Shown piece by piece: positions 54,701-64,000 of a DNA stretch of 64,000 nucleotides; positions within the stretch are counted from its first letter, which is position 1; the number at the start of each line of letters is the position of its first letter. The notes below the pieces were generated by a model that saw only the letters and a list, made by a program, of their open reading frames with translations, was not told the DNA's origin and did no database searches. A program made the position numbers and the translations under genes. The stretch lies in assembly GCA_021464245.1 (NCBI GenBank), contig JADCRB010000106.1, positions 1,086,138 through 1,150,137 on the forward strand, in the 5' to 3' direction. This DNA is from Carallia brachiata (Eukaryota > Streptophyta > Magnoliopsida > Malpighiales > Rhizophoraceae).

Positions 54701-57700
54701 GAGGGCAAGGAATTTGCTTTTGTTATTGTTGCTGTGTCGCCTTTTATGCTCATGAGAGTAAGGAGCATGCTTTGTTGTTGCCATCTCACCTTTTATACTC
54801 GTGCAAGTAAGGAGTATCCTTCGCTATAGCCGTCGCGTCTTTTATACTTGTGCAAGCAAAGACTATGCTTTTGTTGTTGTTGCCATTAAACATTTATACT
54901 TGTACGGGCAAGTAGTCGAGCGTTGTTGTTCCTATCTCAACTTTTATACACGCCTTTTATACGTGTGCGAGTAAGGAATATGCTCTGCTGTTACCATATC
55001 GCCTTTTAAGCTCATGCAGGCAAATAGTATGCTTTACTGTTGCTGTCTTGTATGGACAAGGGGTCTAGTTTTGTTGTCATTACCCTCTTGCCTTTTATAC
55101 ATGTGCGGGCAAGCAGCAAGCTTTCTTGTTGTCGTCTCACCTTTTATACTCCTGTAGACATGGAGTTTGCTTTGTTGTTGTTGTCTCACCTTTTATACAT
55201 TTGCAGGCAAAGAGTCTGGTTTTGTTGTTGTTGCCATCTCAATTTTTATACTTGTTTGGGCAAGGAGTATGCTTTGCCAATGTGATCTTGCCTTTTACAG
55301 TCATGCGAGCAAAAGGTATGCTTTTGTTGTTCTTACTGTCTCGCCCTTTACGCTCGTGCGGGCAAGGATTCTTGTTTTGTGTTGTTTTCATCTTTCCTTT
55401 CATACATGTGTGGGGTAAGAGTATGCTTTGCTATTGTCATCTCGCCTCTTATACTCGTGCGAGCAAAGAATGTGCTTTCATTGTTGTTGCCATTTCGCAT
55501 TTTATACTTGTGCGGCCAAGGAGTGTGGTTTTGTTGTTGTTGTCATTTTGCCTTTTATACTCGTGCGGGTTAGGAGCATGCTTTTTAGTTGCTGTCTCGC
55601 CCTTTATACTCTTGCGGGAAAGTCATATGCTTTGCTGTTGCTGTCTCACCTTTTATACTCGTGCGGGCAAGGAGTATGCTTTTGTTGTTATTGCTGTCTC
55701 AACTTTTATACACGTACGGGCACTAAGTCTGGTTTTGTTGTTATTATCGTCTAGTCCTTTATACTCGTGCGGGCAGGGAGTATGCTTTGTTGTTGTTGTC
55801 TCATCTTTTATACTTTTGTAGGCAAGGAGTATGTTTTACTATTGCTGTCTCGCCTTTTATACAATTGATGGAAAGGAGTATGCTCCATACTCATGCAGGC
55901 AAGGAGTATGCTGTGCAGTTGCTGTCTTGCCTTTTATACCCATGTGAGCAAGGAGCATCCTTTTGTCGTTGTTGTCGTCTCGCCTTTTATACTCATATGG
56001 CAAGGAGTCTGGTTTTGTTGTTATTGCCATCTCGCCGTTTATACTCATGCGAAAGGAGTATACTTTTACTTTTGTACTTTTTGACTTTGTACTCATACAG
56101 GCAAGGAGTCTACTTTGCTATTGTTACCATCTCAAATTTTACACTCTTGCGAGCAAGTAGTATACTTTTGTTGTTGTACTTTTTTCCTTTTATACTCTTG
56201 CGGACAAGGAGTCTAGTTTTGTTGTTGTTTTCGTCTCACATTTTATCGTTGTGCGGGCAAGGAGTGTACTTTTGTTGTTGTTACCATCCCGCCTTCTATA
56301 CTTGGGAGGGCAAGGAGTGTACTTTCATTGTTGTGCTTGTCATCTTTTATGCTCTTGCAAGCAAGGAGCCTGGTTTTGTTGTTTTTGCCTTCTCGCCATT
56401 TACACTAGTGTGAGCTAGGAGTCTACTTTGCTGTTATTGCGGTCTTGCAATTTTGAACGCGTGCAAGAAGGTGTATACTTTTCTTCTTGTACTTTTCGCC
56501 TTTTATACTCTTGCGGGTAATGAGTCTAACTTTGTTGTTGTTATCGTCTTGCATTTTATACCTGTGCAGGCAAAGAGTTTGGTTTTGTTGCTATTGCCAC
56601 CACGCTTTTTATACTCTTGTGGACAAGGAGTATACTTTTGTTGTTGTTTCCATCTCGCCTTTTATCTTCGTGCAGTAAAGGATAGTAGTTTTGTTGTTGT
56701 TGTCGTCCTGCCTTCTATACTTGGGAGGGCAAGGATTCTACTTTTTTTGTTGTGCTTGTTGCCTTTTATACTCTTGCAGGCAAGGAGTCTACTTTTTTTA
56801 TTTTTGCCTTCTCGCCTTTTGCACTCGCGCAGGCTAGGAGTCTGCCTTGTTGTTGTTGCCGTGTTGCCTTTTATACATGCGCAAGAAGGAGTACACTTTT
56901 CTTATTGTACCTTTTGCCTTTTAAGCTCTTGCGGGCAATGAGTCTACTTTTGTTGTTGTTACTATCTTACATTTTATACCTGTGCTAGCAAAGAGTCTGG
57001 TTTTGTTGCTATTGCCGGCTCGCCTTTTACACTCGTGCAGGCAATGAGTATGCTTTGCTATTGCCATCTTGCCTTTTATGCCCGTGCAAGCAAAGAGCAT
57101 ACTTTTGTTGTTGTTGTCATCTCTCCTTTTATGCTCGTATGGGCAAGGAGTCTGGTTTTGCTGTTGTTGCAGTCTCTCCTTTTATACTCAAGCGGGTGAG
57201 GAGAATGCTTTGTTGTTGTTGTCTTGCCTTTTATACTCGTGCAGGCGAGAAGAATGCTTTGCTGTTGCCCTCTTGCCATGGTACTCGTGTGGGCAAGGAA
57301 TACGCTTTGTTTTTGCCATCTCACCGTGGTACTCATACGGGTAAGGAGTACGCTTTGTTTTTGCCACCTCGCCTTTTAAACTCTTGCATCGAAAGAGTAT
57401 GCTTTGCTATTGCCATTGCCATCTTACATTTTATACTTGTATAGGCAGGGAACCATCTCGCCTTTTATACTCGCACGGGTAAGGCATATGCATTGCTATT
57501 ACTATGTCGCCTTTTATACTCGTGTGGCCAAGGCATAGACTTTGTTCTTATCGTCTCGTCGTTTATACTCATGCGAAAGGAGTATACTTTTGCTTTTGTA
57601 CTTTTTGACTTTGTACTCATACAGGCAAGGAGTCTACTTTGCTATTGTTACCATCTCAAATTTTACACTCTTGTGAGCAAGTAGTATACTTTTGTTGTTG

Positions 57701-60248
57701 TACTTTTTTCCTTTTATACTCTTGCGGACAAGGAGTCTAGTTTTGTTGTTGTTTTCGTCTCACATTTTATCGTTGTGCGGGCAAGGAGTGTACTTTTGTT
57801 GTTGTTACCATCCCACCTTCTATACTTGGGAGGGCAAGGAGTCTACTTTCATTGTTGTGCTTGTCATCTTTTATGCTCTTGCAAGCAAGGAGCCTGGTTT
57901 TGTTGTTTTTGCCTTCTCGTCGTTTACACTAGTGTGAGCTAGGAGTCTGCTTTGCTGTTATTGCGGTCTTGAAATTTTGAACGCGTGCAAGAAGTTGTAT
58001 ACTTTTCTTCTTGTACTTTTCGCCTTTTATACTCTTGCGAGTAATGAGTCTAACTTTGTTGTTGTTATCGTCTTGCATTTTATACCTGTGCAGGCAAAGA
58101 GTTTGGTTTTGTTGCTATTGCCACATCGCTTTTTATACTCTTGTGTACAAGGAGTCTACTTTTGTTGTTGTCTCCATCTCGCCTTTTATCTTCGTGCAGT
58201 AAAGGAGAGTAGTTTTGTTGTTGTTGTCGTCCCGCCTTCTATACTTGGGAGGGCAAGGATTCTACTTTTGTTGTTGTGCTTGTTGCCTTTTATACTCTTG
58301 CAGGCAAGGAGTCTACTTTTTTTATTTTTGCCTTCTCGCCATTTGCACTCGCACAGGCTAGGAGTCTGCCTTGCTGTTGTTGCCGTGTTGCCTTTTATAC
58401 ACGCGCAAGAAGGAGTACACTTTTCTTGTTGTACCTTTTGCCTTTTAAGCTCTTGCGGGCAATGAGTCTACTTTTGTTGTTGTTACTATCTCGCATTTTA
58501 TACCTATGCTAGCAAAGAGTCTGGTTTTGTTGCTATTGCCGCCTCACCTTTTACACTCGTGCAGGCAATGAGTATGGTTTGCTATTGCCATCTTGCCTTT
58601 TATGCCCGTGCAAGCAAAGAGCATACTTTTGTTGTTGTTGTCATCTCTCCTTTTATGCTCGTATGGGCAAGGAGTCTGGTTTTGCTGTTGTTGCAGTCTC
58701 TCCTTTTATACTCAAGCGGGTGAGGAGAATGCTTTGTTGTTGTTGTCTTGCCTTTTATACTCGTGCAGGCGAGAAGAATGCTTTGTTGTTGCCCTCTTGC
58801 CATGGTACTCGTGTGGGCAAGGAATACGCTTTGTTTTTGCCATCTCACCGTGGTACTCATACGGGTAAGGAGTACGCTTTGTTTTTGCCACCTCGCCTTT
58901 TAAACTCTTGCATCGAAAGAGTATGCTTTGCTGTTGCCATTGCCATCTTACATTTTATACTTGTACAGGCAGGGAACCATCTCGCCTTTTATACTCGCAC
59001 GGGTAAGGCGTATGCATTGCTATTACTATGTCGCCTTTTATACTCGTGTGGCCAAGGCATAGACTTTGTTCTTGTCGTCTCGCCTTTTATACTTATGCGG
59101 GTAAGGAGTATGCCTTGTTGTTGTCGTGTCGCCTTTCATACTCGTGCAGGAAAAAAGTAACCTTTTGTTATTGTTGCCGTCTCACTTTTTATACTCGTAC
59201 AGTCAAGGAGTTTGGTTTTGTTCTTGCTGTCGTCTCACGTTTCTTACTCGTGCAGGCAAGCAACACACTTTGTTGTTGCTATCTCGCATTTTATAATCAT
59301 AAGGACAGGGAATCTAGTTTTGTACTTGTTGTCATCTCGCTTTTTTTACTCATGCAAGCAAACAACATGCTTTGTTGTTACTGTCTTGCCTTTTATACTC
59401 GTAGAACAAAAGGTATGCTTTGTTGTTGTCGTCTCACCATTTATACTCTTGCGGGAAAGAAGTCTGGTTTTGTTGTTGTCGTCGTCTCGTCTTTATACTC
59501 GTGCGGGCTAGGAGTATGCTTTGTTATTGGTACCATCTCCACTTTTATACTCGTGTGGGCTACTTTTGTTGTTGTTGTCATCTCATCTTTATACTCGTGC
59601 GGGCTAGGAGTATGCTTTGTTATTACTACCTTCTCCACTTTTATACTCGTGCGGGCGTGGAGTATACTTTTGTTGTTGTACTTTTTGCCCTTTATACTCA
59701 TGCTAGTAAAGAGTCTACTTTGGCAATTTTTGCCATCTTGCCTTTTATCTTTGTGCAAGCAAGGACTTTGGTTTTGTTGCTGTTGCCGTCCCACATTTAT
59801 ACTCAGGCAGGCTAGGAGTATACTTTTGTTGTTGTGCTTGTCGCCTTTCACACTCTTGCCGGCAAGGACTCTGCATTTGTTGTTTTTGCTGTCTTGCCTT
59901 TTAAAATCGTGCGGGCTAGGAGTTTGATTTGATATTGTTACTATCTCGCCTTTTTCACTCAAACAGGCAAGAAGTATACTTTTGTTGTTGTACTTTTCGC
60001 CTTTCATACTATTGTGGGCAAAAAGTCTGCTTTTGTTGTTGTTACTGTCTCGCCTTTTGTACCCGTGCGGGCAAGGAGTTTGATTTTGTTGTTGTTGTCG
60101 TCTCGCCTTTTAATCTTGTGCAGGTAAGGAGTATGCTTTGTTGTTGCTGTCTCGCCTTTTAAACTCATGCCGGTAAGGAGTATACTTTACTGTCGCCATC
60201 TCGCCTTTTTTACTCGTGCGAGTAAAGAGTATGTTTTTGTTGTTCTTG
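51739..60248 (+). repeat. ~53-bp array, forward orientation, with higher-order duplication
   Basis: About 160 units begin where AGTAGACTC changes into TTTTATACTCATGTAGGC. The three tail types recur as in the array at 6,301. Units with a GTACTTTTCGCC ending often precede a CTCTTGCGGGCAAGG unit, giving a two- or three-unit order. Long open frames (up to ~300 codons) are repeat artefacts. No genes are seen in this 8.5 kb. Confidence 0.92.
56033..59080 (+). repeat. 1,524-bp segmental tandem duplication inside the array
   Basis: Bases 56,033-57,556 and 57,557-59,080 are near-identical at an offset of 1,524 bp. Landmarks are GAACGCGTGCAAGAAG (56,455 and 57,979), CATGGTACTCGTGTGGGCAA (57,277 and 58,801) and CTCTTGCATCGAAAGAGTAT. 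Only scattered single-base differences are visible, far fewer than between ordinary neighbouring units. It looks like a recent unequal exchange. Confidence 0.9.
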
Positions 60249-62982
60249 CTTGCCCGTACGAGTATAAAAGGCGAGATGTCGACAACAAACCATATTCCTT
60301 GCTCATAAGAGCATAAAAGGAAGGACAGTAACAACAAAACATGCTCATTGCCCGCACGAGTATAAAAGGCGAGCCAGCAACAACAACAAAACTAGACTCC
60401 TTGACCGTACGAGTATAAAAGGCAAGACGACAACAACAACAAAAGCATACTCCTTGCTCGCACGAGTATAAAAGGCTTGTCAGCAATAGCAAAGCATACT
60501 CCTTGCTCGAATGAGTATAAAAGGTGAGTCGATAACAATAGGAAAAATAGAATCCTTGCCTGCACGAGCATACAAGGCGAGATATCAACATCAACAAAAA
60601 CAGACTCCATGCCCATAAGAGCATAAATGGCAAAAAGTAAAACAACAAAATTATGCTCCTTGCCAGCACTAGTATAAAAGGCATGACGACAATAATAGCA
60701 AAGCAAACTCCTAACCCATACGAGTATAAAAGGTGAGACGACAACAACAGTAAAAGCAGACTCTTTGCCCGCAAGAGCAAAAAAGGCAACAAGTACAACA
60801 ACAAAACCAGACCCCTTGCCCACTTGAGCATAAAAGGTGAGACAGCAACAACAACAAAAGTATATTTTTTGCCTGCAAGAGTATAAAAGGCGAAATGCAC
60901 ATTAACAAAAGTGTACTCCTTGCCCGCACGAGTAGAAAAGGCAACATAGTAACAACAGAAAAGCGGACTCTTTGCCGCATGACTTAAAAGGCTAAATGCC
61001 AGCAACAACAAAAGTAGACTCCTTCGCAACAAGAGTATAAAAGGCGACAAGTCAACAACAAGGCATGTTGCTTGCCCTTGTGAGAATAAAAGGTGACACT
61101 GCAACAACAACAAAACCAGTCTCCTTGCCTGTATCAGTACAAAAGGCAAGAAGGCAACATCAACAAATGCATACTCCCTGCCAGCACGAGTATGAAAGGA
61201 GAGATAGCAATAGCAAAGCATACCCCTTGCTCACATGAGTATAGAAGATGAGACGGTAGCAACAACAAAACCAGACACCTTGCCCACACAAGCATAAAAG
61301 GGGAGGTGGCAACAAAGCATACTCCTTGCTCGCACGAGTATAAAAGACGAGTCGACAACAACAAAGTATCCTCCTTACTCGCACGAGTATAAAATGTGAG
61401 ATGGCAACAACAAAGTATGCTACTTGCCCTTACGAGTGTAAAAGGCAAGACAGCAATAACAACAAGACTAGACTCTTTGCCCGTATGAGTGCAAAAGGAG
61501 AGGCAACAATAACAACAAAAGTAGACTCTTTGCCTACAATAATATAAAAGGCAAAAAGCACAAAAATAAAAGCACACTCCCTGCCCATATGAGTATAAAT
61601 GGCAGGACGATAATAATAGCAAAGCAGGCGCCTAGCCCTCGCGAGTATAGAAGGCGAGACGACAACACAACAAAAGCAGACTTCTTACCCACAGAGTATA
61701 AAAGGCAAGGCCTTGACAACAAAGCGTACTCCTTGATTGCTAGAGTATAAATGCCGAGACGACAAGCACAAAGGTTGCTGCTTGCTCGTACGAGTATAAA
61801 AATGAGATGGAAATAACAGTCAAAGTAGACTCCTTGCTCGCAAGGTTATAAAAGGCAAAAAATGCAAAAATAAAAGTATAATCCTTGCCTGCACGAGCAT
61901 AAAAGGTGAGACGGTGACAATAACAAAGTAGGCTGCCAGCTTGCATGAGTACAAAATGTGAGATAGTAACAATAGTAAAAGTAGACTCCTTAAAAGGCAA
62001 AAAGTGCAGCAACAAAAGTATACTTCTTGTCCATACGAGCATAAAAGGCGAGACTGCAACGACAACAAAGCAGACTCCTTGACTACACAAGTATAAAAGG
62101 CGAGACAATAACAATAACAAAGCCAGACTTCTTGCCCACGCGAGTATAAAAGGTAGGACAGCAACAATAGCAAATGCAAACTCTTTGCCCGTTCGAGCAT
62201 GAATTGCGAGACGACAACAACAGCAAAATAGACTCCTTGCCGACTCGAGTATAAAAGACGAGACCGCGACAACAACAAATGTAGATTCCTTGCCAACAAG
62301 AGTATAAAATACATCAAGTGCATCAACAAAAGTATACTCCTCGCCTACTCAAGTATAAAAAGCAAGACAGCAAGCATGACAAAACCAGAATCCGTGACGA
62401 CAACACTAGCAAAAGTAGACTACCAGCCCGCAAGAGTATAAAAGGCTAAAACTACAACAACAAAAGTATACGCCTAGCCCGCACGAGTATAAAAGGCACG
62501 ACGACAATAGCAAAGCATGTTGCTTGCTCGCAGAAGTGTAAAAGGCAAGACGACAACAACAACAAATGCAGACTCCTTGCACGCAAGAGTACAAAAGGGG
62601 AAAAGTACAACAACAAAAATATGCTCCTCGTCCACCTGAGCATACTCTTTGCCCGCACGGGTAGAAAAGGCAACACGACGACAGTAAAGTATACTCCTTG
62701 CCAGCACGAGTATACAAGGCGAGACGAGAACAGCAAAGCATGCTCCTTGCCGGAACGAGTATAAAAGGTAAGATGGCGACAACAACAAAACCAAACTCCT
62801 TGCCCTTACGAGTATAAAAGGCGAGACAGCAACAACAAAGCATACTCTTTGCCAGCATGAGGATAAAAGATGAGATGACAACAACAAAGCATACCCCTTA
62901 CCCACGAGAGTATAAAAGGCGAGACGACAGCAATAAAGCATGCTCCTTGACCAGCCGAGTATAAAAGGTGAGATGGCAACAA
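60249..62982 (-). repeat. ~53-bp array, reverse orientation, ending at rDNA
   Basis: About 50 units flip orientation at TTGTTGTTCTTGC/TTGCCCGTACGAG. The last unit ends AGATGGCAACAACAG and is directly followed by 26S sequence. A 344-codon open frame on the minus strand here is a repeat artefact. Confidence 0.9.
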
Positions 62983-64000
62983 CAGGACAGTGGTCGTAGA
63001 AGTCGAAATTCGTTAAGAAGTGTGTAACAACTAACCTGCCGAATCAACTAGCCCCAAAAATGGGTGGCGCTAAAGCGCGTGAGACACACCCGGCCGTTGG
63101 GGCAAGGGCTAGGCCTTGATGAGTAGGAGGGCGCGGCGGTCGCTGCAAAACTCTGGGAGCGAGCCTGGGCAGAGCAGCCGTTGGTGCAAATCTTGGTGGT
63201 ATTAACAAATATTCAAATCAGAACTTTGAAGGCTGAAAATGGGAAAGGTTTCATGTGAACGGCACTTGCACATGGGTTAGTCGATCCTAAGAGACAGGGG
63301 AAGCAGGTCCGCGTGCGAGCTTCGAAAGGGAATCGGGTTAAAATTCCCGAACAGGGACGCGGCGGCTGACGGCAATGTTAGGGAGTCCAGAGACGTCGGC
63401 GGGGTCCTCAGGAAGAGTTATCTTTTCTATTTAACAGCCTGCTCACCCTGGAAACGACTTATTCGGAGGTAGGGTCCAGCAGCTGGAAGAGCACCGCACG
63501 TCACGCGGTGTCCGGAGAACCCTCGGCGGCCCTTGAAAATCCGGAGGACCGAGTGCCTACCACGCCCGGTCGTCCTCATGACTGCATCAAGTCTCTGAGG
63601 TGAACAGCCTCTAGTGAATGGAACAATGTAGGCAAGGGAAGTCAGCAAAATGGATCCGTAACCTCGAGAAAAGGATTGGCTTTGAGGGTTGGGCTCGAGG
63701 GTCCCAGCCCCGAACACATCGGCTGTCAACGGACAACTCATGTTGCTCCCACGGCAAGAGCGGGTCGCCTTGTGCCAGCCGGGGGATGGACTGGGAACAG
63801 CCCCTCCAGGGGCCTTCCCTGGGCGTCGAATAGTCGACTCAAAATTGGTGTGGACAATGGGAATCTAACTGTTTAATTAAAACAAAGCATTGCGGTGGTC
63901 CCTGCAGATGCTAACGCAATGTGATTTCTACCAGTGCTCTGAATGTCAAAGTGAAGAAATTTAACCAAGCGCGGGTAAATGGCGGGAGTAACTATGACTC
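62983..64000 (+). rRNA. 26S rRNA gene segment, well preserved, runs off the window
   Basis: It starts inside the gene at GGACAGTGGTCGTAGAAGTC and continues through CCGAATCAACTAGCCCC, GAGTAGGAGGGCGCGGCGGT, GCACTTGCACATGGGTTAGT, GGACCGAGTGCCTACCACGC and AAATGGCGGGAGTAACTATG. Far fewer transitions are visible than in the copy at 41,379. The small losses include part of the loop near 63,310-63,320. The 5' part of 26S is absent, replaced by the array, so this copy is also incomplete on the left. Confidence 0.93.

Noticed and set aside
59028..61221. Frames of 299 and 344 codons at the end of the second array
   Set aside because: Same repeat artefact on both strands; no start context, no conserved domain, no codon bias.

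Overview
This window is a repeat-dominated, heterochromatin-like stretch of a flowering-plant nuclear genome. The evidence is plant-type Ty1/Copia and Ty3/Gypsy retroelements, a 45S rDNA unit with an angiosperm-like 5.8S and ITS2, and WUSCHEL-type homeobox sequences. The species cannot be fixed from the sequence. I see no intact single-copy host gene, tRNA, CRISPR array or bacterial-style operon. Nearly every coding region is a decayed retroelement, and the many long open frames in the tandem arrays are artefacts of stop-poor repeats. Bases 14,044-14,972 are an assembly gap.

Left part (1-39,987). The main element is a Ty3/Gypsy retroelement that looks Tat-like because it has a second RNase H. 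Its order is LTR, leader, gag, protease, RT, RNase H, second RNase H, integrase, purine-rich and CCAAATCC-type low complexity, a short ~53-bp tandem array, a WOX homeobox fragment, LTR. Pieces occur on both strands. Bases 1-6,300 are mirrored by ~18,128-32,185, and both arms share the same integrase/gag strand switch. The right arm is interrupted by a Copia element (19,581-27,591) with 5-bp target duplications (GTGTA); the left arm keeps the uninterrupted site. A fuller Tat-like copy runs from 32,226 to 39,128 and is fused to a different gypsy gag.

The Copia element is SIRE-like. It has lost integrase, RT and RNase H. In their place is ~2 kb of foreign-looking DNA with a second, divergent WUSCHEL-type homeobox gene that ends in an EAR-like motif. 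Homeobox sequences therefore sit inside retroelements of two superfamilies, which is the most unusual feature here.

Middle (39,988-51,003). A degenerate 45S rDNA unit (partial 18S, ITS1, 5.8S, ITS2, 26S, IGS with subrepeats, start of the next 18S) is joined on the left to gypsy gag. On the right it is broken by a chromovirus-like gypsy element whose second LTR is inverted instead of direct.

Satellite parts. The ~53-bp repeat found in 6-12 copies in each Tat-like element is amplified into long arrays at 6,301-14,043 and 51,010-62,982, with internal orientation switches at about 11,679, 51,739 and 60,249 and a 1,524-bp segmental duplication. The second array abuts a much better preserved 26S rDNA segment that runs off the window end. 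Together this suggests satellite birth from a retrotransposon 3' region, and its intermingling with rDNA.
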